The notes beneath the pieces are model-generated. The model was not told the origin of the DNA, made no database searches, and saw nothing but the letters and a program-made list of their open reading frames with translations. A program made the position numbers and the translations under genes. From positions 1 to 38,544 of the forward strand of contig CANGUU010000018.1 in the NCBI GenBank assembly GCA_947457195.1: 38,544 bases of DNA. The letters run 5' to 3'. Origin of the DNA: Gammaproteobacteria bacterium (GTDB lineage Bacteria; Pseudomonadota; Gammaproteobacteria; Pseudomonadales; Pseudohongiellaceae). Shown piece after piece: positions 25,489 to 33,708 of the stretch (its first letter is position 1; each line of letters opens with the position of its first letter).

Positions 25489-26460
25489 TCAGCGCGTTGC
25501 AACCAACATGGCACGCAGCGGGGCCGGCAACCCTTCGCAGGTACGCCGGGCATCGGCCGGGTCCAGTGCCTGCGCCAGCGAATCGAACGTCATCCATGGA
25601 GTGCGGCGCTGCTCTTCGGTGGTAGTGGGCGTGACATCGACGAGGCGAACCTCGCGGAAACCGGCCCGTTCCAGCCAGCGCTGCAGCGTCGACGGGCTCG
25701 GCAGGAACCAGACGTTGTGCATGCGGCAGTAGCGCTCCGGGGGTACCAGTACCGTCCCCTCGGCGCCATCCACGACCAGGGTTTCCAGCAGCAGTTCGCC
25801 TCCGCTGCGCAATTTTTTCCTGAGCAGGTCGAGGTGCTCGAAAGGCGAGCGGCGATGGTAGAGCACACCCATCGACAACACCGTGTCGAACGCGGGCAGC
25901 TGTTCCGGTAGCTGCTCGAGGGTGAACGGTAGTACCCACACCGGCGGCCCCGGCAAGAAGTGTCGCAGTGCGAAATACTGCAGCACATACACCAGCATCG
26001 GTTCCACACCGATGACGAGGCCGGCGCCCTCGCCGGCCATACGCCAGCAGTGGTAGCCGCTGCCGCAGCCCACGTCGAGCACGCGGCGGCCTGCCAGCGG
26101 GCTGATGTGGGGCAGCACGCGATCCCACTTCCAGTCGGAGCGCCATTCGGTATCGATGGAGAGACCGAACAGCTCGAAGGGTCCCTTGCGCCATGGGTGC
26201 AGCTGCAGCAGGACGTCGCGCAACGCAGTGCGCTGGTCCTCGCTCATCTGGTCGGCCGTTCCCACGCGCACGGCCCTGGCGAGATCGACGCTGGCGGGTT
26301 CGAGTCGTGGCAGTTGCTGCAGCGCCCGCTGCCACCGGGGGAAGTCACCATGGACCACCTGCGCCGCAAGATCATCGGGCAGCAGTGCCGAGAGCGCCTG
26401 CAGCGGGGTGTCGACGAGCTGTTTCTTCAAGGCGGCGTAGCCGAGGACTTCGCCGCTCAT
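25489..26460 (-). CDS. cmoB: tRNA U34 carboxymethyltransferase
   Basis: CmoB uses carboxy-SAM to convert 5-hydroxyuridine at wobble position 34 to 5-oxyacetyluridine. The protein is 323 residues, exactly the E. coli length. Family blocks are HPWRKGPFELFGLSIDTEWR, the SAM-fold motif LDVGCGSGYHCWRM, VLSMGVLYHRRSPFEHL and ERYCRMHNVWFLPS. The ATG at 26460 overlaps the cmoA stop (ATGA). CmoA and CmoB act in sequence, so coupling is expected. Confidence 0.97.
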   Translation of the reverse strand: MSGEVLGYAALKKQLVDTPLQALSALLPDDLAAQVVHGDFPRWQRALQQLPRLEPASVDLARAVRVGTADQMSEDQRTALRDVLLQLHPWRKGPFELFGLSIDTEWRSDWKWDRVLPHISPLAGRRVLDVGCGSGYHCWRMAGEGAGLVIGVEPMLVYVLQYFALRHFLPGPPVWVLPFTLEQLPEQLPAFDTVLSMGVLYHRRSPFEHLDLLRKKLRSGGELLLETLVVDGAEGTVLVPPERYCRMHNVWFLPSPSTLQRWLERAGFREVRLVDVTPTTTEEQRRTPWMTFDSLAQALDPADARRTCEGLPAPLRAMLVATR

Positions 26461-27182
26461 GCCTTCACCGCGACCATCGAGGCAAAGTTGAAACACTGGA
26501 ACCACACTGCAAAGCTGGCAAAGCCGGCTGCCCGGATTCGCTGCTCGTGGGCGCGCAGCGTTTCCGGCACCAGCACGTTCTCGATGGCGGCGCGCTTGCG
26601 GGCGATCTCGGTACCGCTGTAGCCGTTCTGCGCCTTGAAGCGATGGTGCAAATCGATGAAGAGCGCGTCGAGCGCGGCGTCTTCGATCTGCACCTTCTCC
26701 GACAGGATCAGCAAGCCGCCGGGCCTGAGCCCGGCCGCAATACGCTGCATGAGCGCGTCCCGGGCCGCGAGCGGCACGAACTGCAGCGTGAAATTCAGCA
26801 CCACCAGCGAGGCGTCCTCGATGGGCAGTTCACAGAGATCGGCACACTGTACTTGTACGGGCACCGTCGCGTGGTCGGCGGCCAGCATCGCGCGGCAGCG
26901 CTCGATCATGGCCGGCGAGTTATCCACTGCGACGATCTCGCAGCCCGCGGCCCGAATGTGGTGGCGCAGCGCCAACGTGGCAGCCCCCAGCGAACAACCG
27001 AGGTCGTAGCAGCGACTGTGCGCCTGGGCGTAGCGCTCGGCCAGCGTGCCGATCTGGGTGATGATGGTGGCGTAGCCCGGCACTGAGCGGTTGATCATGT
27101 CGCTGAACACGGCGGCCACTTTGTCGTCGAAGACGAAGCCGCCGCGCGTGGCGTCCTGCTGCTGGTAAAGGGTGTCTTTCAT
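26457..27182 (-). CDS. cmoA: Carboxy-SAM synthase
   Basis: CmoA converts SAM and prephenate to carboxy-SAM, the donor used by CmoB. The 241-residue protein has FVFDDKVAAVFSDMINRSVPGY near the start, SAM motif I in YDLGCSLGAATLAL, and LNFTLQFVPLAAR and LSEKVQIED blocks typical of CmoA. The ATG at 27182 begins KDTLYQQQ, close to the usual start. The gene is followed by cmoB with a four-base overlap. The 154 bases upstream contain the inverted-repeat element described separately. Confidence 0.96.
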   Translation of the reverse strand: MKDTLYQQQDATRGGFVFDDKVAAVFSDMINRSVPGYATIITQIGTLAERYAQAHSRCYDLGCSLGAATLALRHHIRAAGCEIVAVDNSPAMIERCRAMLAADHATVPVQVQCADLCELPIEDASLVVLNFTLQFVPLAARDALMQRIAAGLRPGGLLILSEKVQIEDAALDALFIDLHHRFKAQNGYSGTEIARKRAAIENVLVPETLRAHEQRIRAAGFASFAVWFQCFNFASMVAVKA

Positions 27183-27206
27183 GCGCTTGCTTTACAGCGG
27201 CGACCG

Positions 27207-27315
27207 GGCCGGAGGCGGGGCGTTGGGTTGGCGACCGCTTCAAACCATCCATGGCGCTGGCGCTCCGGGCATCCTGCCCTGCGAGCCTCGCCCACCCAAC
27301 GCCCCGCCTCCGGCC
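27207..27315. repeat. Intergenic element bounded by 28-bp near-perfect inverted repeats
   Basis: Left arm 27207-27234 and right arm 27288-27315 are reverse complements with one mismatch in 28. Each arm reads GGCCGGAGGCGGGGCGTTGG outward-in, continuing GGT(T/G)GGCGA. A 53-base centre contains CCATCCATGGCGCTGGCGCT and GGCATCCTGCCC, which itself has short internal complementarity. It fills most of the space between cmoA and the HIT gene. As RNA it would make a very stable hairpin on either strand. It could be a terminator for the HIT-side transcript, a dispersed palindromic (REP/MITE-like) element, or both. Only one copy is seen in this window. Confidence 0.8.
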
Positions 27316-27336
27316 TTCCCCCGGCTGTTGCAGGCC

Positions 27337-27759
27337 TCATGAGAGAGACGCCGCCTTGTGCCCAGCCGCCGCCAGCGTGGCGCGCAGCGTGGCGGCCATG
27401 GCGGCCAGTTCGTCTTGTGGCAGCGGCTTGGCGTGCTTGAAGTCGAGGTCGGCCATGCTGTCGATGGGGATGAGATGAATATGCGTGTGCGGCACCTCCA
27501 GCCCCACTACCATCACACCCACACGCTTGCACACCACGTTGGCCTTGATGGCCTTGGCGATGGTCTGCGACACCTGCATGAGGTAGGCCGCCGTGCTCGG
27601 TGGCACGTCGTCCCAGTGATTGACCTCGGCATTGGGAATGACGATGACATGCCCGCCGCGTATCGGCTGGATGGTCATGATGGCGAAGCACACCTCGTCC
27701 TTCCAGACGAAGTGGCCCGGCAATTCGCCGGCAAGGATGCGTGTGAAGATGCTGGCCAT
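27337..27759 (-). CDS. HIT-family nucleotide-binding hydrolase
   Basis: The 140-residue protein has the histidine triad PHTHIHLIP, with His91, His93 (expected nucleophile) and His95. The N-terminal SIFTRILAGELPGHFVWKD and GHVIVIPNAEVNHWDD segments match Hint/HinT-like proteins. Such enzymes hydrolyse nucleoside phosphoramidates or dinucleotides; the precise substrate varies. The ATG at 27759 lies 30 bases after the downstream stop of the DUF5916 gene, so it could share that transcript. Confidence 0.93.
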   Translation of the reverse strand: MASIFTRILAGELPGHFVWKDEVCFAIMTIQPIRGGHVIVIPNAEVNHWDDVPPSTAAYLMQVSQTIAKAIKANVVCKRVGVMVVGLEVPHTHIHLIPIDSMADLDFKHAKPLPQDELAAMAATLRATLAAAGHKAASLS

Positions 27760-27789
27760 GGGGACTCCTGTGGATGCCGACGTGCTGCC

Positions 27790-30003
27790 TCAGTACCTGA
27801 ACGTCCAGCGCAGCTTGGCGGTGAAGTTGGTGACCAGTGGCAGATAGCTGCCATCTTCGATCTCCCAGCCCTGGTTCATCACCAGGAACAGGATGTTGCC
27901 TGGCTGCACCTCCCAGCGCAGTCGGCTGTTCCATCCGAGGGTCTTGGTCACACTGTTGTGCTGCACGAAGTTCTGCCACATCAGACGCGGTGTCAGGTTG
28001 AAGTCGAGGTTTAGGCGGTTGATGGTGAAGTCGAAGTTGCCCTGTGGCAACTGGGCATCGACGATCTGGTAGTTCCAGCGGGCAAAGAATTTGGGCGAAG
28101 GTCGCAGATCGATGGTGCCGGCATACTCCTTGACCGTGCCCGTCCAGAAGTCGCCCCAGCGGAACATCACTTCCCCGGACAGCAGACGACCCGGGTTGGT
28201 CTGCACACGGAAGCGGTGCCGCACGAAGCGGTAGTCGCCGGCCGGGATGAAGATGCCACGCGATATCTGAAACGGCACGTCCAGCACCTCACGGATGCCG
28301 ATGTAGTTGGTCTCCACGCGGTCGTTCACCTGATTCTGGATCTCGAAGAAGCGCATGATCCGTTCTTCGGTCTGTACGCGCCCCAGCAAGTCCTCGATGC
28401 GGGTGAGGCGGAAGCCCCAGTCGAGCAGGCGGAACCGCGCCTTGCCATCGTTGCGCTTGCGCAGTCGGCCCTCCGTTTCGTAGTGGCGGATTCCCGTGCG
28501 GTTGGCAAAGCCCAGCTTGGGACTGAAGTTCGGCTGGAATTCGCGCGCAAAGGCACTGAGCTGCACGCGGTCGTTCGGGTAGTTCAGCCTCAGACCCCAG
28601 GCGAGATCGTCATCTTCGACACCCGGATTTTCCGAGCGCTGCACCCAGGCATCTCCGACGACGACATTGCCGCCATTGATGTTGCTGTTGCGGTACTGGA
28701 AGTCGGTGCCATACAGGCGGCTGCCGCTGTTGGCGTTGGCATCACCATCCGTGTAGATCATGCCGACCCGCGACTCGCTGAGCACACCGGTGCTGACGCG
28801 CAGCACCGACAGGCTCTGGCTGTCGAGGCTGTGCTGGCCCTCCATCTGTGAATTGATCAGCCCTACGTTGAGCTGCCCCACCCGACCGGTCATCTTGGTG
28901 CCGAATTCCAGCGGCACCACGCTGCCGTTGTTGAGGATGCCCATCTTGCGCGAGAAGAACGGAATGCCGTTTTCCTGGTTGAGCCCACCAAACTGGAAAA
29001 TGTCGGCATCGCTCAGGAAGAAGTCGCGGGTCTCCGGAAAAAACAGCGAGAAACGTCCGAGGTTGTTCTGTACCTGATCGACCGGCGCGTCGGAAAAGTC
29101 CGTATTGATGGTGGCCTGCGCCGTGAGGGAGGGCGTGATGCGGTAGGTGATGTCCCCACCGACCACACCGATCTGGTCGCTGTCGCCGATCGGACGATTT
29201 TCGGTGGTTTGCAGGGCAAAGGTCGGCACAAACTCGAGGCCCAGGCCCTGATTGAGGCCGCTGATGCCGTTCATGTTGCCGTAGGCAGCCACGTAGGCAT
29301 CGTCGCGGTTCTGCGAAATGTTGGCCCAGCGTATGCGCTCGGCTCGGCGGCGGATGCGCCGCACGATGTCCAGCCCCCACTGGTCGTTGCCGGGATCGAA
29401 CGACAGCGTCTTGACCGGGATGATCATTTCCACCGTCCAGCCTTCGGCGTCGATGCGACTCTGGCTGTCCCAGATGCCATTCCACTGCCGGTTGATGTTG
29501 TCGTTGTTTTCCACCTTGCCGTCGACCAGTGCACCGGAGGGATTGGTGGCGAACACGAAGGCGTTGCGACGGTCGGCAAAGGTATCGAAATAGACCATGA
29601 TCTGGTCATTGGCCTCGATGTCGCCGTCGCGGCGGAGTTCCGTGGCGATGATGCCGTCGAGGTCTCGGTCGTAGGCACGCACGGCCACGTAGACGTTGTC
29701 GGCATCGTAGGCAAACCATGCCACGGTGCGCTCGCTCGGCTCGTCGTCGAGCACCGGCTGTGTCTGCCGGAAATTGTCGATGCGCGCCGCCTGCTGCCAC
29801 ACCGCATCCGACAGATCACCGTCGATGATGGGCGGGGTGTCGATGCGGGTGGGCGAGATTTCGGGCCGCGTGACGCGGGATTCGATGGCAGCCTGGTCGG
29901 ACTCGGCCGCCTGCAGCGGCGGAGCAAGGATCTCAGCGCAGCCCAGCAAGGCGGCGGCCGCGCGCCATGTCTGCAACTGCCAGGATCGTCTGCTGTGGAC
30001 CAT
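27790..30003 (-). CDS. DUF5916 outer-membrane protein with CBM9-like N-terminal domain
   Basis: The precursor of about 737 residues starts with a signal peptide (Arg-rich n-region, Ala/Leu core, cleavage likely after QAA near residue 33). A carbohydrate-binding-family-9-like domain follows, with IDGDLSDAVWQQA and VAWFAYDADNVYVAVRAYD. The remaining 500 residues match DUF5916: alternating hydrophobic/polar strands and FPETRDFFLSDADIFQFG, ending in RWTFRY. A terminal aromatic residue is typical of beta-barrel outer-membrane proteins. The ATG at 30003 has a GAGG ribosome-binding site; a GTG two codons upstream is an alternative. The function is not established for this family. Surface binding or uptake of a glycan or polymer is a reasonable guess. 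No TonB-dependent receptor is adjacent. Confidence 0.88.
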   Translation of the reverse strand: MVHSRRSWQLQTWRAAAALLGCAEILAPPLQAAESDQAAIESRVTRPEISPTRIDTPPIIDGDLSDAVWQQAARIDNFRQTQPVLDDEPSERTVAWFAYDADNVYVAVRAYDRDLDGIIATELRRDGDIEANDQIMVYFDTFADRRNAFVFATNPSGALVDGKVENNDNINRQWNGIWDSQSRIDAEGWTVEMIIPVKTLSFDPGNDQWGLDIVRRIRRRAERIRWANISQNRDDAYVAAYGNMNGISGLNQGLGLEFVPTFALQTTENRPIGDSDQIGVVGGDITYRITPSLTAQATINTDFSDAPVDQVQNNLGRFSLFFPETRDFFLSDADIFQFGGLNQENGIPFFSRKMGILNNGSVVPLEFGTKMTGRVGQLNVGLINSQMEGQHSLDSQSLSVLRVSTGVLSESRVGMIYTDGDANANSGSRLYGTDFQYRNSNINGGNVVVGDAWVQRSENPGVEDDDLAWGLRLNYPNDRVQLSAFAREFQPNFSPKLGFANRTGIRHYETEGRLRKRNDGKARFRLLDWGFRLTRIEDLLGRVQTEERIMRFFEIQNQVNDRVETNYIGIREVLDVPFQISRGIFIPAGDYRFVRHRFRVQTNPGRLLSGEVMFRWGDFWTGTVKEYAGTIDLRPSPKFFARWNYQIVDAQLPQGNFDFTINRLNLDFNLTPRLMWQNFVQHNSVTKTLGWNSRLRWEVQPGNILFLVMNQGWEIEDGSYLPLVTNFTAKLRWTFRY

Positions 30004-30119
30004 GCACACCCTCGTACAAACTACCAGTCAGTAAACCGCAGCGCCGACCAGTTATCGTGGTGTTGTTGTGGATGGCAGAGGGCTGATGCGCAGCGGTAGC
30101 CGCCGCGTGAACGCCGGCA

Positions 30120-30125
30120 ATTATA
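30120..30125 (-). promoter_or_regulatory. Perfect -10 hexamer upstream of the DUF5916 gene
   Basis: The minus strand carries TATAAT at 30125-30120 within CTAGGTATAATTG. No convincing -35 is found 16-18 bases upstream, so an activator may be needed. The start would be near 30113, leaving a leader of about 110 bases. The rest of the 241-base gap 30010-30250 shows no gene. Confidence 0.4.
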
Positions 30126-30250
30126 CCTAGGGTAGCTGCAGTGGCCGGTAGCGCGTCGGCCGTGCCTGATTGTTTCCTCATTCACTTGCAGACGTGAATT
30201 AGCGGGGCGTCAGCACGCGCCACTGCACCACTTCTGGGCACTGCTGCCAT

Positions 30251-30721
30251 TCATGCCTTGTCGAGGGGCAGCACCGCGGTGCTGACGATGTTGCGCAGCA
30301 CGAAGCTCGAGCGCACATCGCTTACGCCCGGGATGCGGGTTAGCTTGTTGAGCAGGAAATCCTGGTATTCGTCCATGTCGCGCACCAGCACCTTGAGTTG
30401 GTAGTCCGCCGACTGCCCCGTGATCATGATGCATTCGAGCACCTGCGGCAGCGCGCGGACGGCTGACTCGAAGCGTTCGAAGCGGTCCGGCGTGTGGCGG
30501 TCCATGGCGATCTGCACAAGCGCCATGAGCTTGAGGCCGAGCTTGTCGGCAGCGAGCTCGGTGACGTAGCCCTTGATGAGTCCGGCTTCCTCAAGCTGCT
30601 TGACGCGGCGAAGACAGGGCGAGGGGGAAAGCCCCACGCGATCGGCCAGCTCCTGGTTGGTGATGCGCGCGTTGAGCTGCAGCTCGTGCAGGATGCGGCG
30701 GTCAGTGCGATCCAGCGCCAT
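30251..30721 (-). CDS. lrp: Lrp/AsnC-family transcriptional regulator
   Basis: The 156-residue protein has the Lrp layout: an N-terminal winged HTH (LDRTDRRILHELQLNARITN, recognition region LADRVGLSPSPCLRRVKQLE) and a C-terminal RAM ligand-binding domain (ECIMITGQSADYQLKVLVRDMDE). The C-terminus SSFVLRNIVSTAVLPL closely resembles E. coli Lrp. The ATG at 30721 has a GAGGA ribosome-binding site and gives the usual length; an upstream in-frame start at 30778 would add an atypical N-terminus. It diverges from leuA across an AT-rich spacer holding Lrp-type sites, consistent with autoregulation and control of leucine synthesis. Confidence 0.93.
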   Translation of the reverse strand: MALDRTDRRILHELQLNARITNQELADRVGLSPSPCLRRVKQLEEAGLIKGYVTELAADKLGLKLMALVQIAMDRHTPDRFERFESAVRALPQVLECIMITGQSADYQLKVLVRDMDEYQDFLLNKLTRIPGVSDVRSSFVLRNIVSTAVLPLDKA

Positions 30722-30795
30722 GGGAGTCCTCAGCTTGCTTGTCAGGCCGGCAAGGCGAAATTGGGTGTAATTGCTCATGCAGCTGTTTGAGGAGC

Positions 30796-30824
30796 ATTAT
30801 TTGCCTATATTTTGGCTTTTGTAA
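30796..30824 (-). promoter_or_regulatory. Sigma-70-like promoter of lrp
   Basis: The minus strand has TTACAA (30824-30819), a 17-base spacer and AATAAT (30801-30796), matching consensus at four and five of six positions. A start near 30789 leaves a leader of about 68 bases. Both hexamers overlap Lrp-type sites, so the promoter is well placed for negative autoregulation. Confidence 0.55.
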
Positions 30825-30837
30825 GCATATTATGCTG
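30823..30837. promoter_or_regulatory. Near-consensus Lrp-binding site in the lrp-leuA spacer
   Basis: AAGCATATTATGCTG at 30823-30837 matches the E. coli Lrp consensus YAGHAWATTWTDCTR at 14 of 15 positions, with only the first base differing. Its core AGCATA-T-TATGCT is a perfect 13-bp palindrome. A weaker version, GAGCATTATTTGCCT at 30792-30806 (10 of 15), lies 31 bp away centre to centre, about three helical turns. Both overlap the lrp promoter. Confidence 0.65.
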
Positions 30838-30942
30838 TCATGGTCGATTAATTCGCTATCTTCGCAAGATTATTTCGCCGGCTATTCGCTAGACTGCGCA
30901 GCACAGTCATCGCGGGTTACTGTGCCCGCCGCAGGAGCTTCC

Positions 30943-32625
30943 ATGGCCAGCAATCGCCACTACACCCACACCAAGTACCGCCCCTTTCCGCCGGTTGCGT
31001 TGCCGGATCGCCGCTGGCCCGACCAGGTGATCAGCGCGGCACCGGTCTGGTGCAGTGTCGACCTGCGCGACGGTAATCAGGCGCTGATCGAGCCAATGTC
31101 GGTGGCGCAGAAAAAGCTGATGTTCCAGTTGCTGCTGGATGTGGGGCTGAAGGAAATCGAGATCGGCTTTCCCGCAGCTTCACAGCCGGACTTCGACTTC
31201 GTGCGCTACCTCATCGAGGAAAACAAGATCCCGGCCGACGTCACCGTGCAGGTGCTGACCCAGGCGCGCCCCGAACTGATCCAGCGCACCTTCGAAGCAC
31301 TGAAGGGTGTCAGGCGGGCAATCGTGCATCTCTACAACTCTACCTCGGTGGTGCAGCGGCAGAAGGTGTTCAAGCTGGACAAGGCGGGCATCAAGGCGAT
31401 CGCCGTGAATGGGGCGAAGGAGGTTCTGCGCTGTGCCGCGCTGGCGCCGGAAACGGACTGGTTTTTTCAGTACTCGCCCGAGAGCTTCACCGGCACCGAG
31501 GTGGAGTATGCCGTCGAGGTCTGCCAGGCCGTCTGCGACGTGTGGCAACCTACCCCCGACCACAAGGTCATCCTCAACCTGCCCGCCACCGTGGAGATGG
31601 CGACGCCGAACGTCTATGCCGACCAGATCGAGCTGTTCTGCCGTCTGATCCGCCATCGCGACAGCCTGCTGATCAGTCTGCACACCCACAACGACCGCGG
31701 CTGCGGCGTAGCGGCGTCCGAGCTCGGGCTGATGGCCGGTGCAGACCGCGTAGAGGGCTGCCTGCTCGGCAATGGCGAGCGCACCGGCAACCTCGATCTC
31801 GTGGTCATGGCCATGAATCTCTACAGTCAGGGCATCGACCCCGGACTGGACTTCAGCGACATGGACCGCATCGTTTCGGTGGTCAAGCAGTGCACGCAGA
31901 TCGATGTACATCCTCGCCAGCCCTATGCGGGCAGTTTGGTGTTCACGGCTTTTTCGGGCTCGCACCAGGACGCCATCAAGAAGTGTCTCGACCTCTACCA
32001 CGAGGGTGATCCTTGGGAGATCGCCTACCTTCCGATCGACCCGCGCGACGTGGGCCGCACCTACCAGGACGTGATCCGCGTGAATTCGCAGAGCGGCAAG
32101 GGCGGCGTGGCCTACGTGATGAGCAGCAAGTACGGCTTCGAGTTACCGCGCTGGCTGCAGATCGAATTCAGTCGCGTGGTGCAGAAGGAAGCGGAAGACA
32201 CTGGGCTCGAAGTTTCACCGGAGCGGATTTTCGACCTGTTCCGTCGCGAATACGTCGAGTTGACCTCGCCGCTGCGCTTGATGGGCTTCACCATCGAAAA
32301 AAGCGATCGGGAATACATCAAGGGTCGTATCGAGCTGCAGGGCAGGAACTTCGACGTACAGGGCAAGGGCAACGGCATGCTGGAGGCTTTCGTGGACGCA
32401 CTACAGCACACCTTCAACCTGCAGCTGCAGATCCTCGAATATGGCGAACACGCGCTGAGTCAGCAGGCCAATGCAGAAGCCGTCACCTACCTGCAGGTCA
32501 AGCACGAGGGGCAGCGCTACACCGGCATCGCCATCCACGGCGACATCGTCACGTCCTCGGTGAATGCCCTGTTGAATGCGGTGAGCCAGATCCTGCAGGG
32601 CCAGCGTCGCCAGCAGACTGCCTGA
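30943..32625 (+). CDS. leuA: 2-isopropylmalate synthase
   Basis: LeuA condenses acetyl-CoA with 2-ketoisovalerate, the committed step of leucine synthesis. The 560-residue protein is the longer LeuA type. It has the WCSVDLRDGNQALIEPM catalytic block with metal ligand Asp in DLRDGNQ, the HTHNDRGCG metal site at 247-255, and a C-terminal regulatory LeuA dimer domain (GIAIHGDIVTSSVNALLNAV) that normally binds leucine. The ATG at 30943 has GCAGGAG upstream; the frame runs open further upstream through the lrp-leuA spacer but is AT-rich and not protein-like. leuB, leuC and leuD are not adjacent. Confidence 0.96.
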   Translation: MASNRHYTHTKYRPFPPVALPDRRWPDQVISAAPVWCSVDLRDGNQALIEPMSVAQKKLMFQLLLDVGLKEIEIGFPAASQPDFDFVRYLIEENKIPADVTVQVLTQARPELIQRTFEALKGVRRAIVHLYNSTSVVQRQKVFKLDKAGIKAIAVNGAKEVLRCAALAPETDWFFQYSPESFTGTEVEYAVEVCQAVCDVWQPTPDHKVILNLPATVEMATPNVYADQIELFCRLIRHRDSLLISLHTHNDRGCGVAASELGLMAGADRVEGCLLGNGERTGNLDLVVMAMNLYSQGIDPGLDFSDMDRIVSVVKQCTQIDVHPRQPYAGSLVFTAFSGSHQDAIKKCLDLYHEGDPWEIAYLPIDPRDVGRTYQDVIRVNSQSGKGGVAYVMSSKYGFELPRWLQIEFSRVVQKEAEDTGLEVSPERIFDLFRREYVELTSPLRLMGFTIEKSDREYIKGRIELQGRNFDVQGKGNGMLEAFVDALQHTFNLQLQILEYGEHALSQQANAEAVTYLQVKHEGQRYTGIAIHGDIVTSSVNALLNAVSQILQGQRRQQTA

Positions 32626-32676
32626 GCGTGCCGACCGTCCGCGGCGACCGCCACGAGCAGCCCGCAGCGGCTGCCA

Positions 32677-32712
32677 CAGGCGGGACCCCCGGGCGCAGAG
32701 TCCGCCCGCCTG
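32677..32712 (+). terminator. Possible hairpin terminator after leuA
   Basis: CAGGCGGG (32677-32684) and CCCGCCTG (32705-32712) are perfect 8-base arms around a 20-base loop, 51 bases after the leuA stop. No U tract follows, so it may be an RNA-stabilising or Rho-assisted end. The rest of the gap 32626-32799 holds no gene that I can see. Confidence 0.35.
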
Positions 32713-32799
32713 CTCGGTAGCCACGCGGCGGGCATCTGTAGCCAGCGGCGGAGATCCAGTGCTAAAAAGCCGGGCACCGCCAGTTGAGCCGAGGTCCGC

Positions 32800-33684
32800 A
32801 TGCGTCCGCTTTCCGCCAACCCGTTTTCCCGACTCCTGCTGCTTGCCGCGCTGCTGGCCGCTGGCACCGAGGCCGCCGAGCAAGACTTCAGCGCGGTGCA
32901 GATCACGTCAATGCCGGTATCTGGTAATGTCCATCTGCTACCCGGCACGGGCGCCGGCAATATCGCCGTGTCGCTGGGTGCCGACGGTGTGCTGATGGTG
33001 GATGACCAGTTCGCGCCTCTGGCAGACAAGATCAAGGCCGAGATCGCGAGGCTGGGCGGCCAGAGCCCGCGCCTGCTGCTCAACACGCACTTCCACGCGG
33101 ACCACAGCGGCGGCAACGAGCGCTTCGCCGACGCCGCCACCATCATCGCGCACGAAAACGTGCGGGTCCGGTTACTCGACCCCGAGGCACCACGCGCGCC
33201 GGCCGCACTGCCCCTGCTGACCTACGCCGATGGCCTGTCGCTGCACTTCAACGGCGAGGAGATCCGGCTCATCCACCTGCCACACGGCCACACCGACGGG
33301 GACAGCGCCGTCTGGTTTACCGCGTCCAATGTGCTGCACATGGGCGATGAGTACGTGGTGGGCGGCTTTCCCTTTGTGGACCTGTTGAGCGGCGGCTCGG
33401 TGGAGGGGCTCATCGAAAACCACGAGCGGCTGGTCGGGCAGCTCCCCGATGACATCAAGATCATCCCCGGACATGGACCGCTGTCGACCAAGGCCGAGAT
33501 GCAGGCATGGATCGGCATGGTGAAGACCACGGCGGGGCTGGTCATGGAGCAGGTGGTCAGGGGCCGCAGTCTCGAGCAGATCAAGGCACAGGGCCTGCCC
33601 CCCGAGTTTGCTGCGTACGGCACGGGCTTCATCAACGAGGCCGCGTGGATCGACGCGATCTACCGCAGTTCCGTAAACCCTTGA
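32800..33684 (+). CDS. Exported metallo-beta-lactamase-fold hydrolase
   Basis: The 294-residue precursor has a Sec signal peptide (residues 1 to about 26, ending in TEAA). The MBL fold carries the zinc motif THFHADH (His97, His99, Asp101, His102), further ligands in HLPHGHTDGDS and the late PGHGPL histidine. Periplasmic members include quinoprotein relay proteins, class-B-like lactamases and glyoxalase-II-like hydrolases; the sequence does not decide between them. No quinoprotein dehydrogenase neighbour is visible. A hairpin overlaps its stop codon. Confidence 0.88.
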   Translation: MRPLSANPFSRLLLLAALLAAGTEAAEQDFSAVQITSMPVSGNVHLLPGTGAGNIAVSLGADGVLMVDDQFAPLADKIKAEIARLGGQSPRLLLNTHFHADHSGGNERFADAATIIAHENVRVRLLDPEAPRAPAALPLLTYADGLSLHFNGEEIRLIHLPHGHTDGDSAVWFTASNVLHMGDEYVVGGFPFVDLLSGGSVEGLIENHERLVGQLPDDIKIIPGHGPLSTKAEMQAWIGMVKTTAGLVMEQVVRGRSLEQIKAQGLPPEFAAYGTGFINEAAWIDAIYRSSVNP

Positions 33685-33708
33685 GCCCGCCCGGCGGAGC
33701 GGGCTCAA
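33681..33708 (+). terminator. Hairpin overlapping the stop codon of the MBL-fold gene
   Basis: TTGAGCCCGC (33681-33690) and GCGGGCTCAA (33699-33708) form a perfect 10-bp stem with an 8-base loop, and the TGA stop lies inside the left arm. The following bases are G-rich with no U tract. It probably protects or ends the transcript. Confidence 0.5.

Noticed and set aside
27179-27979. Small and mid-sized frames covering the inverted-repeat element
   Set aside because: They arise from the GC-rich repeat and antisense of the HIT gene, show no protein family and have no ribosome-binding sites.
30831-30942. Leucine leader peptide and attenuator upstream of leuA
   Set aside because: The open frame starting MLSWSINSL has no run of Leu codons, runs straight into leuA without a stop, and no terminator hairpin with a U tract is seen.
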